A stretch of 33,179 bases of DNA from Clostridiales bacterium. Its GTDB lineage: Bacteria; Bacillota; Clostridia; Clostridiales; Clostridiaceae. The stretch's first letter is position 1, and the number at the start of each line of letters is the position of its first letter. The notes under the pieces were generated by a model that saw nothing but the letters and a program-made list of their open reading frames with translations, was not told the origin of the DNA and did no database searches. Positions 5,902-16,263 of the stretch are shown here, in pieces. Location of the stretch: assembly GCA_012519155.1 (NCBI GenBank), contig JAAYQS010000045.1, positions 1 to 33,179 on the forward strand, given 5' to 3'. Position numbers and translations under genes: made by a program.

Positions 5902-8172
5902 ATGAAGAATTCAATAATAGGTTTTCCTAGAGTAGGAAAATTAAGAGAGTTAAAGTTTGCATCAGAAAAATATTTTAGACATGAAATAACTAAAGAAGAA
6001 TTATTAAAGGTAGCGAAAGATCTTAGAAATGAACATTTTTCTTTTATAAAGAAACAAGGTATAGATTATGTACCATCTAATGATTTTTCTTTTTATGATG
6101 GAGTACTTGATACAGCATTTCTTATTAATGCAGTACCAGAGGAATACAAAAAATTAAATCTTGATGATTTAGATACATATTTTGCAGTAGCAAGAGGATA
6201 TCAAGGAGAAAAAGGTGATGTATGTGCCCTTGCAATGAAAAAATGGTTTAATACAAATTATCACTATATAGTTCCTGAAATTTCAGATGATACAGAGTTA
6301 AAGCTTGCTAGTAATAAACCTTTTGAATTATATAAAGAAGCAAAAGAAGCAGGAATAGAAACAAAGTCAGTTGTGGTAGGACCATTTACATTTCTTAAGT
6401 TAGCTAAATATCGTGGAAGTAAGACTATTAAGGATTTTGTTTCTTCTGCAGCTGAAGCTTATAAACAAATATTAAAGAAATTCAATGATGAGGGTGTATC
6501 ATGGGTACAAATAGATGAACCTATTTTAGTTACAGACTTAACAAAAGAAGATATAAATATATTTAAACAATTATATGAAAATATATTAAATGAAAAAGGA
6601 AACTTAAAGGTTTTACTTCAAACATATTTTGGTGATGTAAGAGATTGTTACAATGAAGTTGTAAGTTTAAGTTTTGATGGAATAGGATTAGACTTCTTAG
6701 AAGGTAAAAAGAATTTTGAATTATTATCAAAAAATAAATTCCCAGAGGATAAAATATTATTTGCAGGGGTTTTAAATGGAAAAAATATATGGAAATGTAA
6801 TTATAAAAAGACACTAGATTTATTAAATGAAATAAATAAGTATGCAAAAAATGTAGTAATTCAAACATCATGTTCATTACTTCATGTACCTTATACATTA
6901 GCCAATGAGCAAAAGTTAGACAAGGAAGTTAAAAAATATTTTTCATTTGCAGTAGAAAAATTACAAGAACTTAATGAACTTAAAGTATTAGCTGAAGCAT
7001 CTGATTTAGAAAATGAAAAAGCATTTAAGGATAATCAAGATATATTTACAAAAGAAAGAGTAGGACAAGATAAGGAAGTCCAAAATGCAGTTAAAAATTT
7101 AACAGAAGAGGATTTTAATAGAGATACTAAGAGATCTGAAAGAGAAAAAATTCAAAAGGAAGAATTTAAATTACCAATTTTACCTACAACTACAATTGGA
7201 TCATTCCCTCAAATAAGAGAAGTAAAGAGCAACCGTAGTGCATTTAGAAAGGGAGAAATTGATAAGGCACAATACGATAAAGTTGTATATGGATTTATAG
7301 AAAAGTGCATAAAAGATCAAGAAGATATGGGTATTGATGTTTTAGTGCATGGTGAATTTGAAAGAAATGATATGGTAGAATTTTTTGGAGAAAACTTAGC
7401 AGGCTATGTATTTACTGAAAAGGCATGGGTTCAATCTTATGGTACAAGATGTGTAAAACCTCCAATTATATTTGGTGATATAAAACGTACAAAACCTATG
7501 ACAGTTGATTATATAAAATATGCTCAAAGTCTTACAAATAAGCCAGTTAAGGGAATGCTTACAGGCCCTGTTACAATTCTTAACTGGTCATTCCCAAGAG
7601 AAGATATTTCATTAAAGGAAATGGCATATGAAATAGGAATTGCTATAAGAGATGAAGTATGTGACTTAGAAAAGGCAGGAATTAAAATTATCCAAATAGA
7701 TGAAGCAGCATTAAGAGAAAAATTACCAATACGTAAAGATGAATGGTATAGTGAATATTTAGATTGGGCAATACCAGCATTTAGATTATGTAATTCAAAA
7801 ATAAAACCTGAAACTCAAATTCATACTCATATGTGTTATAGTGAATTTTCAGATATAATAAAGGCTATAGATAATATGGATGCTGATGTAATATCTTTTG
7901 AGGCATCAAGATCAAAGCTTACTATCCTTGATGATTTAAATAAAAATAATTTTGAAACTGAAGTTGGACCAGGAGTATATGATATTCATTCACCAAGAGT
8001 TCCATCAGTAGAAGAAATTGTTTCAGCACTCGAAAAAATGCTTAAGAAAATTGATAAAAATAAATTATGGGTTAACCCAGATTGTGGATTAAAAACAAGA
8101 GGAATAAAAGAAACTGATGCAAGTCTTAGAAATTTAGTTAAAGCTGCAAAAATTGTTAGAGAAAAATTATAA
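5902..8172 (+). CDS. metE: Cobalamin-independent methionine synthase MetE
   Basis: MetE transfers a methyl group from 5-methyltetrahydropteroyltri-L-glutamate to homocysteine, making methionine without B12. The 756-aa length is standard. The N-terminal barrel starts IIGFPRVGKLRELK, and the C-terminal catalytic barrel starts TTTIGSFPQIREVKSNR. The zinc ligands are all present: H643 and C645 (IHTHMCYSEF), E667 (SFEASRS) and C728 (NPDCGLKTR), two positions later than in E. coli MetE. The start is ATG at 5902 after AAAAGGTAGG. It is probably controlled by the LysR protein upstream through the palindrome at 5786-5802. No terminator follows before the next frame 29 nt later. Confidence 0.97.
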   Translation: MKNSIIGFPRVGKLRELKFASEKYFRHEITKEELLKVAKDLRNEHFSFIKKQGIDYVPSNDFSFYDGVLDTAFLINAVPEEYKKLNLDDLDTYFAVARGYQGEKGDVCALAMKKWFNTNYHYIVPEISDDTELKLASNKPFELYKEAKEAGIETKSVVVGPFTFLKLAKYRGSKTIKDFVSSAAEAYKQILKKFNDEGVSWVQIDEPILVTDLTKEDINIFKQLYENILNEKGNLKVLLQTYFGDVRDCYNEVVSLSFDGIGLDFLEGKKNFELLSKNKFPEDKILFAGVLNGKNIWKCNYKKTLDLLNEINKYAKNVVIQTSCSLLHVPYTLANEQKLDKEVKKYFSFAVEKLQELNELKVLAEASDLENEKAFKDNQDIFTKERVGQDKEVQNAVKNLTEEDFNRDTKRSEREKIQKEEFKLPILPTTTIGSFPQIREVKSNRSAFRKGEIDKAQYDKVVYGFIEKCIKDQEDMGIDVLVHGEFERNDMVEFFGENLAGYVFTEKAWVQSYGTRCVKPPIIFGDIKRTKPMTVDYIKYAQSLTNKPVKGMLTGPVTILNWSFPREDISLKEMAYEIGIAIRDEVCDLEKAGIKIIQIDEAALREKLPIRKDEWYSEYLDWAIPAFRLCNSKIKPETQIHTHMCYSEFSDIIKAIDNMDADVISFEASRSKLTILDDLNKNNFETEVGPGVYDIHSPRVPSVEEIVSALEKMLKKIDKNKLWVNPDCGLKTRGIKETDASLRNLVKAAKIVREKL

Positions 8173-8201
8173 GAATAGAATAATTAATATTTATATAAAA
8201 A

Positions 8202-11200
8202 ATGCGACCTTTTAGTGAACAAGATACATATGCAGCTACAACAACTGAAGGTGATTTTTCATTAACTGGTGATACTTTAACTATTAAAAATGACTCAGAT
8301 GTAATTGAAATGCAAGTATGTTCATCAGATATCCTTAAGGTTAATTATAAACCTAACGGAGAAGAAGATCCTGAAACAGAAGTTATTGACCCAGATAAAA
8401 AGTGGGATACTGGAAATATTATTTCAAGTGATTTGAAATCAGATCCAGCAGTAATTAAAACTGATAATATGACAGTTAAAATAAGTAAAGCTGATTTATC
8501 TGTATCAGTTTATAATTCATCAGGAAAATTGCTTCTTAAACAAGATAGCATAAAGGAAGCAAAAAGTGTTTCATTTACACATAATTCAGGAGAAAATTTT
8601 TATGGAATATCTGGATATGGCTGTGGAACAAGTGCTAATGATGGTTCACTTAGAAATAATAATAGCTATGATGTAACATGCGCAAGCCAAGGATGGGCAG
8701 GTGGCCCATTTACATGGAGTACTGGTGGTTATGGATTACTTGTAGATTCAGATGGTGGTAAAATAACAACTGGTGATACAACTTTAAGTTATTCTGGAAT
8801 CTCTAAAAAAAATGCAGAATATTTTGTTATTGTAGGTAAACCTACAGAAATTATGAAAGGTTTATCAGAGGTTTCAGGAAGTGCACCAATGTATCCTAAA
8901 TGGGCAATGGGATTTACTAATACCCAATGGGGCTGGCCAGGTTCAGGTACAGTAGAAGATCAAGTTAAAGATGTTATAGAAACTTACAGATCAAAGAATA
9001 TTCCAATAGATAATTTCTGCTTTGACTTTGACTGGAAATATTGGGGCGTTCCAGAAATGGATAATGGTGAATTTACATGGAATGGTGACAATTTTCCAAG
9101 TGCAGCAAGTGGCAATTTGAAAAAATGGCAAGATGATAATGGAATACATTTTACAGGAATAATAAAGCCTAGAATATTTACAGGAAAAGAAGCAGGAAAA
9201 GATACTGCTCAATTTGCTGAAGCAACTAAAAATGGATATGTGTCAAAAACAGCACAAAAAGGTTCTGATTATTGTGCAGGTAAAGATTATGTATCAATAG
9301 ATTATAGTACTCAAGAAGCTAGGGACTGGTGGTGGAGTAAATACGAAAAATCATTTGATTTAGGACTTCAAGGTTTTTGGAATGATGAAATTGACCATGA
9401 TAATGGATATGGAAACTTTGGTAATATGAATGCTCAAAGGGCAATATATGAAGGACAAAGAAAATATACAAATGATGGTACTAGAGTATGGTCTATAAAT
9501 AGAAATTTCTACTTAGGAGCTCAAAGATATTCTTATGGAGTATGGACAGGTGATATAGGCACAGGATTTGCAAGTATGAAAGGACAAGCTGGAAAGATGA
9601 TTGCAGCAGCAAATCTTGGAGAAACTAAGTGGGGAATGGATACAGGTGGATTTAATGGTGGTGACCCATCACCTGAAAACTATGCAAGATGGATAGAATT
9701 TAGTGCATTTACACCAATATTTAGAGTGCATGGTCAAGACTGTAGATCAGCAGAACAAGCACCTAGTACAGGAAGATCTGCTACTCCTCGTTATCCATGG
9801 AAATTTGGAGATACTGCAGAAGCTGCAGCTAAAAATGCAATGCAACTTAGATATAGGTTAATACCTTATATATATAAATATGAATATGATGCATCAAATG
9901 GTGGTACAGGACTTATAAAACCACTTATGATGATGTATCCAAATGATTCTAATGTATCTTCAGAAGTATATTCATGGATGTTTGGTGATTATATGCTTGT
10001 ATCACCAGTTTTAGATGAAGGTCAAACATCTAAAGATATTTATTTACCAGCTGGAAAATGGATAGATTATTCAAATGGTAAAGAATATGATGGTGGTCAA
10101 ACTATAACAATAGATACTGATGCTACTACATGGAAGGATATTCCTATATTTATTAAACAAGGTGCAATAATACCTACTCAACAAGATGTAAATTATGTTG
10201 GTGAAAAGAAAATAACAAACATTAATCTTGATGTGTTCCCTGATGCTAAATCATCAAGCTTTGAATATTATGATGATGATGGACAAAGTTATGATTATGA
10301 AGATGGAAGTAATTTTTATAAGCAAAACCTAACAGTTTCTCCAAACAGTGCAGGTGATGGTATTACATTCAAAACAGCTAAGAAGGAAGGAACATATGAC
10401 AGTGATTTAGAAACTTACACAGTTAAACTTCATGTTAAAAATGCAACTTCTGTAACTTGCAATGGAAAAGAACTTAAAAAGAGTGGTACTTTAGCTGGAA
10501 TAGATACAGCTTCTGCTGGTACTTATTCTGTAGGAACAGATGATTTAGGTGAGGCTGTTTATATAAAAATAGATGCAGGGGATGTTACAACTCTTGATGT
10601 AAAGTGTGATGTACCTACAGCAGCACAACAATCTGCTACTGTATATGCTAAAACTTCAGCAGGCTCAGCAGACTTAGAATATAGTACTGATGGTGGTAAC
10701 ACATGGACTAATAAGGAATCTATGACTCAATCTTCTAATGCAGGATATTTACAAGCTGATATTAAGTATATTCCTGAAGGCGGTAATAACGTTAAGGTAC
10801 GTTGTAATTTAGGTGATAACAATTACTTCCCATCAAAAGATGGTGTTGAATTAGATAGTGAAGAAACTATCTTTACAATTGGAAAAGATGGAAAATTAAA
10901 AACTGGTGCACCAGCTTCTAGTACTGCAACTTTATATATAGCTTCAACTGAAAGACCAGCTATTCAAGTGAAAGATGATAGTGGCTGGAGTGATGCAATG
11001 CTTCTTGATTCATATGGAACTGAAAAGGGACAATATTCTAAGTCAATATCATATGATGCTGATAATCCAAATGTAACTATTAGATATTCTACTGATAATG
11101 GAAAGACTTGGCTTCCATCTGATGATGGTACTACTATAACTACTGGAGACTTTATGAATGATTCTACTGGAAAAATAGTAGCAGGAAGACCAGATTGGGA

Positions 11201-12332
11201 TAACTCAGTTATTCTTTATTATAAAGGTAGTGCAACAAATATTCATTGGAGACCATTAGGCGGTGGTGAAGATACATGGACTAAATCACCTGGAGATGTA
11301 ATGGAACCAGCTGAAATAGATGGTTATTTAAAAATTACTTTAAATGTTGGAACAGCTACAGGAGCTGAAGTATGCTTTAATAAAAATGGAACTGCCTGGG
11401 ATAATAATGGTGGTAAAAACTATACTATAAATATGGGTACTAATACTTTTGATAATGGTAAAATATCTGCTGGAGGCCCTAATGGTGGTGGCAGTGGTGA
11501 AGTAGTTACAGAAGGATTGACAATTACTTCAAGTATAAAAGGTGGAACTTACAATAAAGAGCAGACACTTAAATTAACTGCATCAGATAAAAATGCAACT
11601 ATTTACTATACATTAGATGGTTCAGATCCTACAGAATCTAGTAGTGAATATTCAGAACCTATAAAAATTAGTAAAACTACAACAGTTAAATCAATTGCAG
11701 TAGATAAAAAAGGAAATAAATCTGCAATTAATATACAAAAGTATGTTATTGATGCTAGTATAATAGATCCACCTGTAGAAGAATTAACTAAAGTTACTCT
11801 TGAAGCTAGCAGTAAAAATGTAAATGTTGGAGATAAAATAAAATTAACAGCTACAGCAGATACTGATGATGAATCTGTTAAGTATGAATTTGGTTATTAT
11901 GATGAAGATAGTGAATGGAATATTTTAAGTGAATATTCTTCAGATAACACATATTCATGGACAGTAAAAGATGAAGGAGAATATAATGTAATTGTAAAGG
12001 CAAAATCAGATGATGTAGATGAAATTGAAAGTGAAATTATTAAGATTACAGTTAAGAAGTCAGGAGGACAAACTTATCCTAAATTAAGTAAAGTTACAAT
12101 AGCATCAAATACACAAACTGTTATAAAAGGTCAAGATGTAAAATTAACAGCTACTGTTAATACAGAAGATCCAACAGTTGAATATTCTTTTGGATATTAT
12201 GATGATAATAATAAGTGGCATCAATTAAGAGATTATACATCATCACCTTCATATATATGGACTACTACAGATGCAGGTACATTTGAAATTGTTGCTAAGG
12301 CTAAATCAGAAGAGGTTTCAATTAAAAGATAA
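8202..12332 (+). CDS. GH31 glycoside hydrolase, copy 1, lacking signal peptide and wall anchor
   Basis: A 1376-codon frame encodes a GH31 enzyme, a retaining alpha-glycosidase family. A mutarotase-like N-domain (about 1-215) precedes a TIM barrel (about 225-560) with the nucleophile in GFWNDEIDH (D395) and the acid/base in YGVWTGDIG (D451), then a DUF5110-like sandwich. Next come three CBM25-like modules (about 805-1095; IHWRPLGGGEDTW, EVCFNKNGTAWDNNGG), a chitobiase-C-like domain (about 1108-1185) and two triple-tyrosine-like domains. The starch-type CBMs point to alpha-glucans. The start is doubtful: there is no ribosome binding site, and the sequence begins where copy 2's signal peptide ends (DTYAA against IAYAT). 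It stops inside the last domain, with no anchor. It is probably a truncated relic or an unexported protein. Confidence 0.75.
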   Translation: MRPFSEQDTYAATTTEGDFSLTGDTLTIKNDSDVIEMQVCSSDILKVNYKPNGEEDPETEVIDPDKKWDTGNIISSDLKSDPAVIKTDNMTVKISKADLSVSVYNSSGKLLLKQDSIKEAKSVSFTHNSGENFYGISGYGCGTSANDGSLRNNNSYDVTCASQGWAGGPFTWSTGGYGLLVDSDGGKITTGDTTLSYSGISKKNAEYFVIVGKPTEIMKGLSEVSGSAPMYPKWAMGFTNTQWGWPGSGTVEDQVKDVIETYRSKNIPIDNFCFDFDWKYWGVPEMDNGEFTWNGDNFPSAASGNLKKWQDDNGIHFTGIIKPRIFTGKEAGKDTAQFAEATKNGYVSKTAQKGSDYCAGKDYVSIDYSTQEARDWWWSKYEKSFDLGLQGFWNDEIDHDNGYGNFGNMNAQRAIYEGQRKYTNDGTRVWSINRNFYLGAQRYSYGVWTGDIGTGFASMKGQAGKMIAAANLGETKWGMDTGGFNGGDPSPENYARWIEFSAFTPIFRVHGQDCRSAEQAPSTGRSATPRYPWKFGDTAEAAAKNAMQLRYRLIPYIYKYEYDASNGGTGLIKPLMMMYPNDSNVSSEVYSWMFGDYMLVSPVLDEGQTSKDIYLPAGKWIDYSNGKEYDGGQTITIDTDATTWKDIPIFIKQGAIIPTQQDVNYVGEKKITNINLDVFPDAKSSSFEYYDDDGQSYDYEDGSNFYKQNLTVSPNSAGDGITFKTAKKEGTYDSDLETYTVKLHVKNATSVTCNGKELKKSGTLAGIDTASAGTYSVGTDDLGEAVYIKIDAGDVTTLDVKCDVPTAAQQSATVYAKTSAGSADLEYSTDGGNTWTNKESMTQSSNAGYLQADIKYIPEGGNNVKVRCNLGDNNYFPSKDGVELDSEETIFTIGKDGKLKTGAPASSTATLYIASTERPAIQVKDDSGWSDAMLLDSYGTEKGQYSKSISYDADNPNVTIRYSTDNGKTWLPSDDGTTITTGDFMNDSTGKIVAGRPDWDNSVILYYKGSATNIHWRPLGGGEDTWTKSPGDVMEPAEIDGYLKITLNVGTATGAEVCFNKNGTAWDNNGGKNYTINMGTNTFDNGKISAGGPNGGGSGEVVTEGLTITSSIKGGTYNKEQTLKLTASDKNATIYYTLDGSDPTESSSEYSEPIKISKTTTVKSIAVDKKGNKSAINIQKYVIDASIIDPPVEELTKVTLEASSKNVNVGDKIKLTATADTDDESVKYEFGYYDEDSEWNILSEYSSDNTYSWTVKDEGEYNVIVKAKSDDVDEIESEIIKITVKKSGGQTYPKLSKVTIASNTQTVIKGQDVKLTATVNTEDPTVEYSFGYYDDNNKWHQLRDYTSSPSYIWTTTDAGTFEIVAKAKSEEVSIKR

Positions 12333-12339
12333 TAAAAAT

Positions 12340-12377
12340 AAAGTGTGTCATTAATTTTAAAGTGGCACACTTTTTTT
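12340..12377 (+). terminator. Intrinsic terminator after GH31 copy 1
   Basis: AAAGTGTGTCA (12340-12350) pairs with TGGCACACTTT (12363-12373) with one G-U pair, followed by T to 12377. It starts 8 nt after the stop codon. Confidence 0.85.
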
Positions 12378-12407
12378 GTACAAATTAAAACAAAAAATTG
12401 TAATGTA

Positions 12408-12436
12408 TTGTAAAAAAACTTGTAAGAAGGTAAAAT
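12408..12436 (+). promoter_or_regulatory. Promoter of GH31 copy 2
   Basis: TTGTAA (12408-12413), a 17-nt spacer and TAAAAT (12431-12436). The leader runs about 80 nt to the ATG at 12523, which is preceded by AGGGGG. No clear catabolite-responsive element was found. Confidence 0.6.
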
Positions 12437-13452
12437 GGTATATAGACGTAGCATAAAAAGGAGCATAATAATTTAAGGAGGTAAAGCTAAAAAAATATTT
12501 TTTAATTAGGGGGAAATTTAATATGAAATCTAAGAAAATATTTTCGTGGATTATTGCAGCTACTGTTATATTTAGTAATATTACTATTATACCAAGTAAT
12601 ACTGAAATTGCTTATGCCACCAGTAAAGATGGTAACTTTACTTTAAATGGAGACACCTTAACCATTAAAAGTGGTTCAGATGTAATCGATGTACAAGTAT
12701 GTGAAGACAATATATTAAGGGTCAATTATAAGCCAAATGGTCAGGAAGATGAAGATACAGAAGTTCTTGATTCTAATCAAAAGTGGGGCAAGGCAAAAAT
12801 AACAAAAAGTGATTTAGACTCAGATACTGTAGTATTAGAAACTGAAGCTATGACAGTAAAAATAGGAAAATCAGATTTATCATTATCAGTATATGATTCT
12901 TCTAAAGGTCTTCTTGTTAGACAATCTAAGCTAAGTACCGGTTCAATTTCATTTAGCCATAATTCTGGAGAAAACTTTTATGGAATAACTGGATATTCTA
13001 ATGGTACAAATGCTACTGATGGAACAATAAGAAATAATGGACAATTTAATGTGGAAAGTGGAAGCCAAGGTTATGCTGGTGGTCCATTTGTTTGGAGTAA
13101 TGGAGGATATGGATTACTTGTAGATTCTGATGGGGGTAAGATAACAACAGGTGATAATACTTTAGAGTATTCTGGAATATCCAAAAAAGATGCTGAATAT
13201 TTTATTATAGTTGGTGATCCTGAAACTATAGCAAAAGGTCTTTCAGAAGCTTCTGGAAAAACTCCAATGTACCCTAAATGGGCAATGGGATATACTAATA
13301 CTCAATGGGGATGGCCAGGAACAGGTACAGTTGAATCTCAAGTTAAAGAAGTTATTGGTACTTATAGATCTAAAAATATTCCTATAGATAATTTTTGCTT
13401 TGACTTTGACTGGAAAGAATGGGGAAAATTAAGTGACTATGGTGAATTTACA

Positions 13453-13455
13453 TAG
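13453..13455 (+). other. In-frame amber codon in GH31 copy 2
   Basis: The context GAATTTACA-TAG-GAT aligns with GAATTTACA-TGG-AAT in copy 1 (9068-9082), a single G to A change from Trp to stop. TAG is used as a normal stop elsewhere in the window, for example at the ends of the lysR-type gene and pstA. Confidence 0.9.
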
Positions 13456-16155
13456 GATTCTACAGATTTCCCAAGTGCAGCAAGTGGTGAGTTGAAGAAA
13501 TGGCAAGAAGAAAATGGTATGCATTTTACAGGTATTGTAAAGCCTAGAATATTTACAGGAAAAGAGAATGGAAAAGATACTGCAGAATATGCTGCAATGA
13601 AAGCTGGAGGATTTATAAATTCGAGAGGTGAACGTGGTAGTGATTATTGTGCTAGTAAGGATTATGTTCCAATAGATAATTCAACTCAAGCTGGAAGAGA
13701 CTTTTGGTGGGATTGTACAAGTAGAGCATTTGAGAAAGGATTATACGGATATTGGAATGATGAAATAGATCATTGTAATGGTTTTGGAAATTATGATAAC
13801 CTTTATCTTCAAAAAGCTCAATATGAAGGTCAAAGAAAATATACAAAGGACCAAACTAGAGTATGGTCTATAAACAGAAGTTTCTATTTAGGTGCTCAAA
13901 AGTATGCTTATGGTGTATGGACAGGTGATATAGCTTCAGGATATGAAACGATGAAAGGACAAGCAGGTAAGCTTATTGCAGCAGTAAATTTAGGCCAAAA
14001 TAAATGGGGAATGGATACTGGAGGATTTACTCAAGATCCAGTTGATGATGAAAACTATGCAAGATGGATTGAATTTAGTGCATTTACTCCAATATTTAGA
14101 ACACATGGTGAGTGTTGTGCTAAGAGTGATTCTGTACCAAGATATGGTGGTGCTAAAGTAGGAAAAGATAGAAAAACTCGTTATCCTTGGGTATATGGAA
14201 CTACAGCAGAAGCAGCAGCAAAGGATGTTATGCAACTTAGATATAGACTTGTTCCTTATATTTATAAATATGAGCATGATGCATATGAAGGAGGAACTGG
14301 TATTGTAAAAACTTTAATGATGCAATATCCTAATGATCCTAATGTATCACAAGAAATGTATTCTTGGATGTTTGGTGATTATATGCTTGTTTCACCAGTA
14401 CTTGATAAAGGACAAACTGAAAAAGAAATTTATTTACCTGCAGGAAAATGGATTAATTATGCAGATGGAACAGAATACGAAGGTGGTCAAAAAATCACAG
14501 TAAAAACAGATGATAAAACATGGAAAGACGTACCACTATTTATAAAAGAAGGAGCAATTATTCCTTCACAAAAGAATATTAATTCAATTGCAAAGGATAC
14601 AGCAGATGTAGATCAAATTAATTTAAATGTATTCCCATCAGCAAAGAAGACAACATTTGAATACTATGATGATGATGGAGAAACTTATGATTATGAAGAA
14701 AATAGCAATGTATTTAAACAAGAATTGTCAGTAGCTCCAAATGGTAGCGGTATATCATTTAAAACAGCTAAAAAAGAAGGAACTTATGAAACACCTGTAA
14801 AATCATATGTTGTAAAACTTCATGCAAAAAATATAGGTGATGTTACTTGTAATGGAAAGTCACTTACTAAGGTAGCAACTTTAGAAGGTATAGAAAATGC
14901 AAAAGAGGGAAGTTATGCTATTGGTAAGGATACTTATGGAGAAGCTGTGTATGTAAAAATTGCAGCAGGTGATGTTAATACTATTGATGTTGAGTGTGAT
15001 ACTCCAGAAGCACCAGAGCAATCTGCTACAGTATATGCTAAAACTTCAGCTGGTTCTGCTGATTATGAATACAGTACAGATGATGGAGAAACTTGGAGTA
15101 AAGGTGAAGCAATGACTCAATCATCTAATTCTGGTTACTTACAAGCAAACTTTAAGTATAAATTAACATCTGGTGAAAATGTAAAATTCCGTTATAAAGT
15201 TGATGGAACATATTATCCATCTAAAGAAGGTGTAGAACTTTCAAATGAAAAGGATAAGTTTACAATAGGAAAAGATGGTAGTGTTAAAAATGGTGCACCA
15301 TCTGTAACTAGTGCTAATATTTATATAGAATCAAACAAAACACCAGTAATTCAAGTTAAAGATGATATGGGGTGGGGAGATGCAATTCCTCTTGATGTAT
15401 ATGGTACTGAATCTGGACAATATGCAAAAACTATATCTTATGATTCTGATAATGATAGTGTTTCTGTAAGATATTCAACAGATGGTGGGAAGACTTGGCT
15501 TCCTTCTGAAGATGGTTCAAATGTTACTGCAGGTGACTTTATGGTAGATGGAAAAAATATAGTAGCTGGAAGACCAGATTGGGATAATTCAGTTGTTCTT
15601 TATTATAAAGGTGCTGCCACTAATATTCATTGGAGACCATTAGGTGGCGGTGAAGATACATGGACTAAGTCTCCTGGTGATGCAATGGAAAAATCTGAAG
15701 TTGATGGATATTTAAAAATTACTTTAAATGTTGGAACAGCTACAGGAGCTGAAGTATGCTTCAATACAAATGGTGGCAATTGGGATAATAATGGTGGAAA
15801 AAACTATATTATAAATATGGGAACAAATACTTTTGAAAATGGTAAAGCATCAGCCGGTGCACCTAGTGGTGCCAGTGGTGGAGGAACTAGTGAAGAGATA
15901 GTTTTATCTATAAGTTCAAGTATAAAAGGTGGAACTTATAATAAGGCACAAACATTAAAGTTAACTTCATCAGATAAAAATGCAACTATTTACTATACAT
16001 TAGATGGTTCAGATCCTACAGAATCTAGTAGTGAATATTCAGAACCTATAAAAATTAATAAAACTACTACAGTTAAATCAATTGCAGTAGATAAAAAAGG
16101 AAATAAATCTGCAATTAACATGCAAAAATATGTTATTGATACTAGTATAGTAGAT

Positions 16156-16263
16156 CCAGAGGACCCAGATACACCAGAGGATCCAGATACACCAGAGGAT
16201 CCAGATACACCAGAGGATCCAGATACACCAGAGGACCCAGATACACCAGAGGATCCAGATACT
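16156..16263 (+). repeat. Six tandem 18-nt repeats encoding PEDPDT
   Basis: Six head-to-tail units of CCAGAGGAYCCAGATACA encode an acidic, proline-rich linker between the chitobiase-C-like and triple-tyrosine-like domains. Copies differ only by GAC/GAT and a final ACT. Copy 1 has only DPPVEE at this place, so the expansion is specific to copy 2 and may vary in length by slippage. Confidence 0.95.

Noticed and set aside
13453-13455. Reassignment of TAG as a sense codon, for example pyrrolysine
   Set aside because: TAG ends other genes in the window (the lysR-type gene, pstA), and the codon replaces an ordinary Trp; a nonsense mutation is the simpler explanation.
13492-13500. Translation restart at TTG 13492 after the amber codon
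   Set aside because: Only a weak GGTGAG precedes it, and the product would begin inside the catalytic barrel without a signal peptide.
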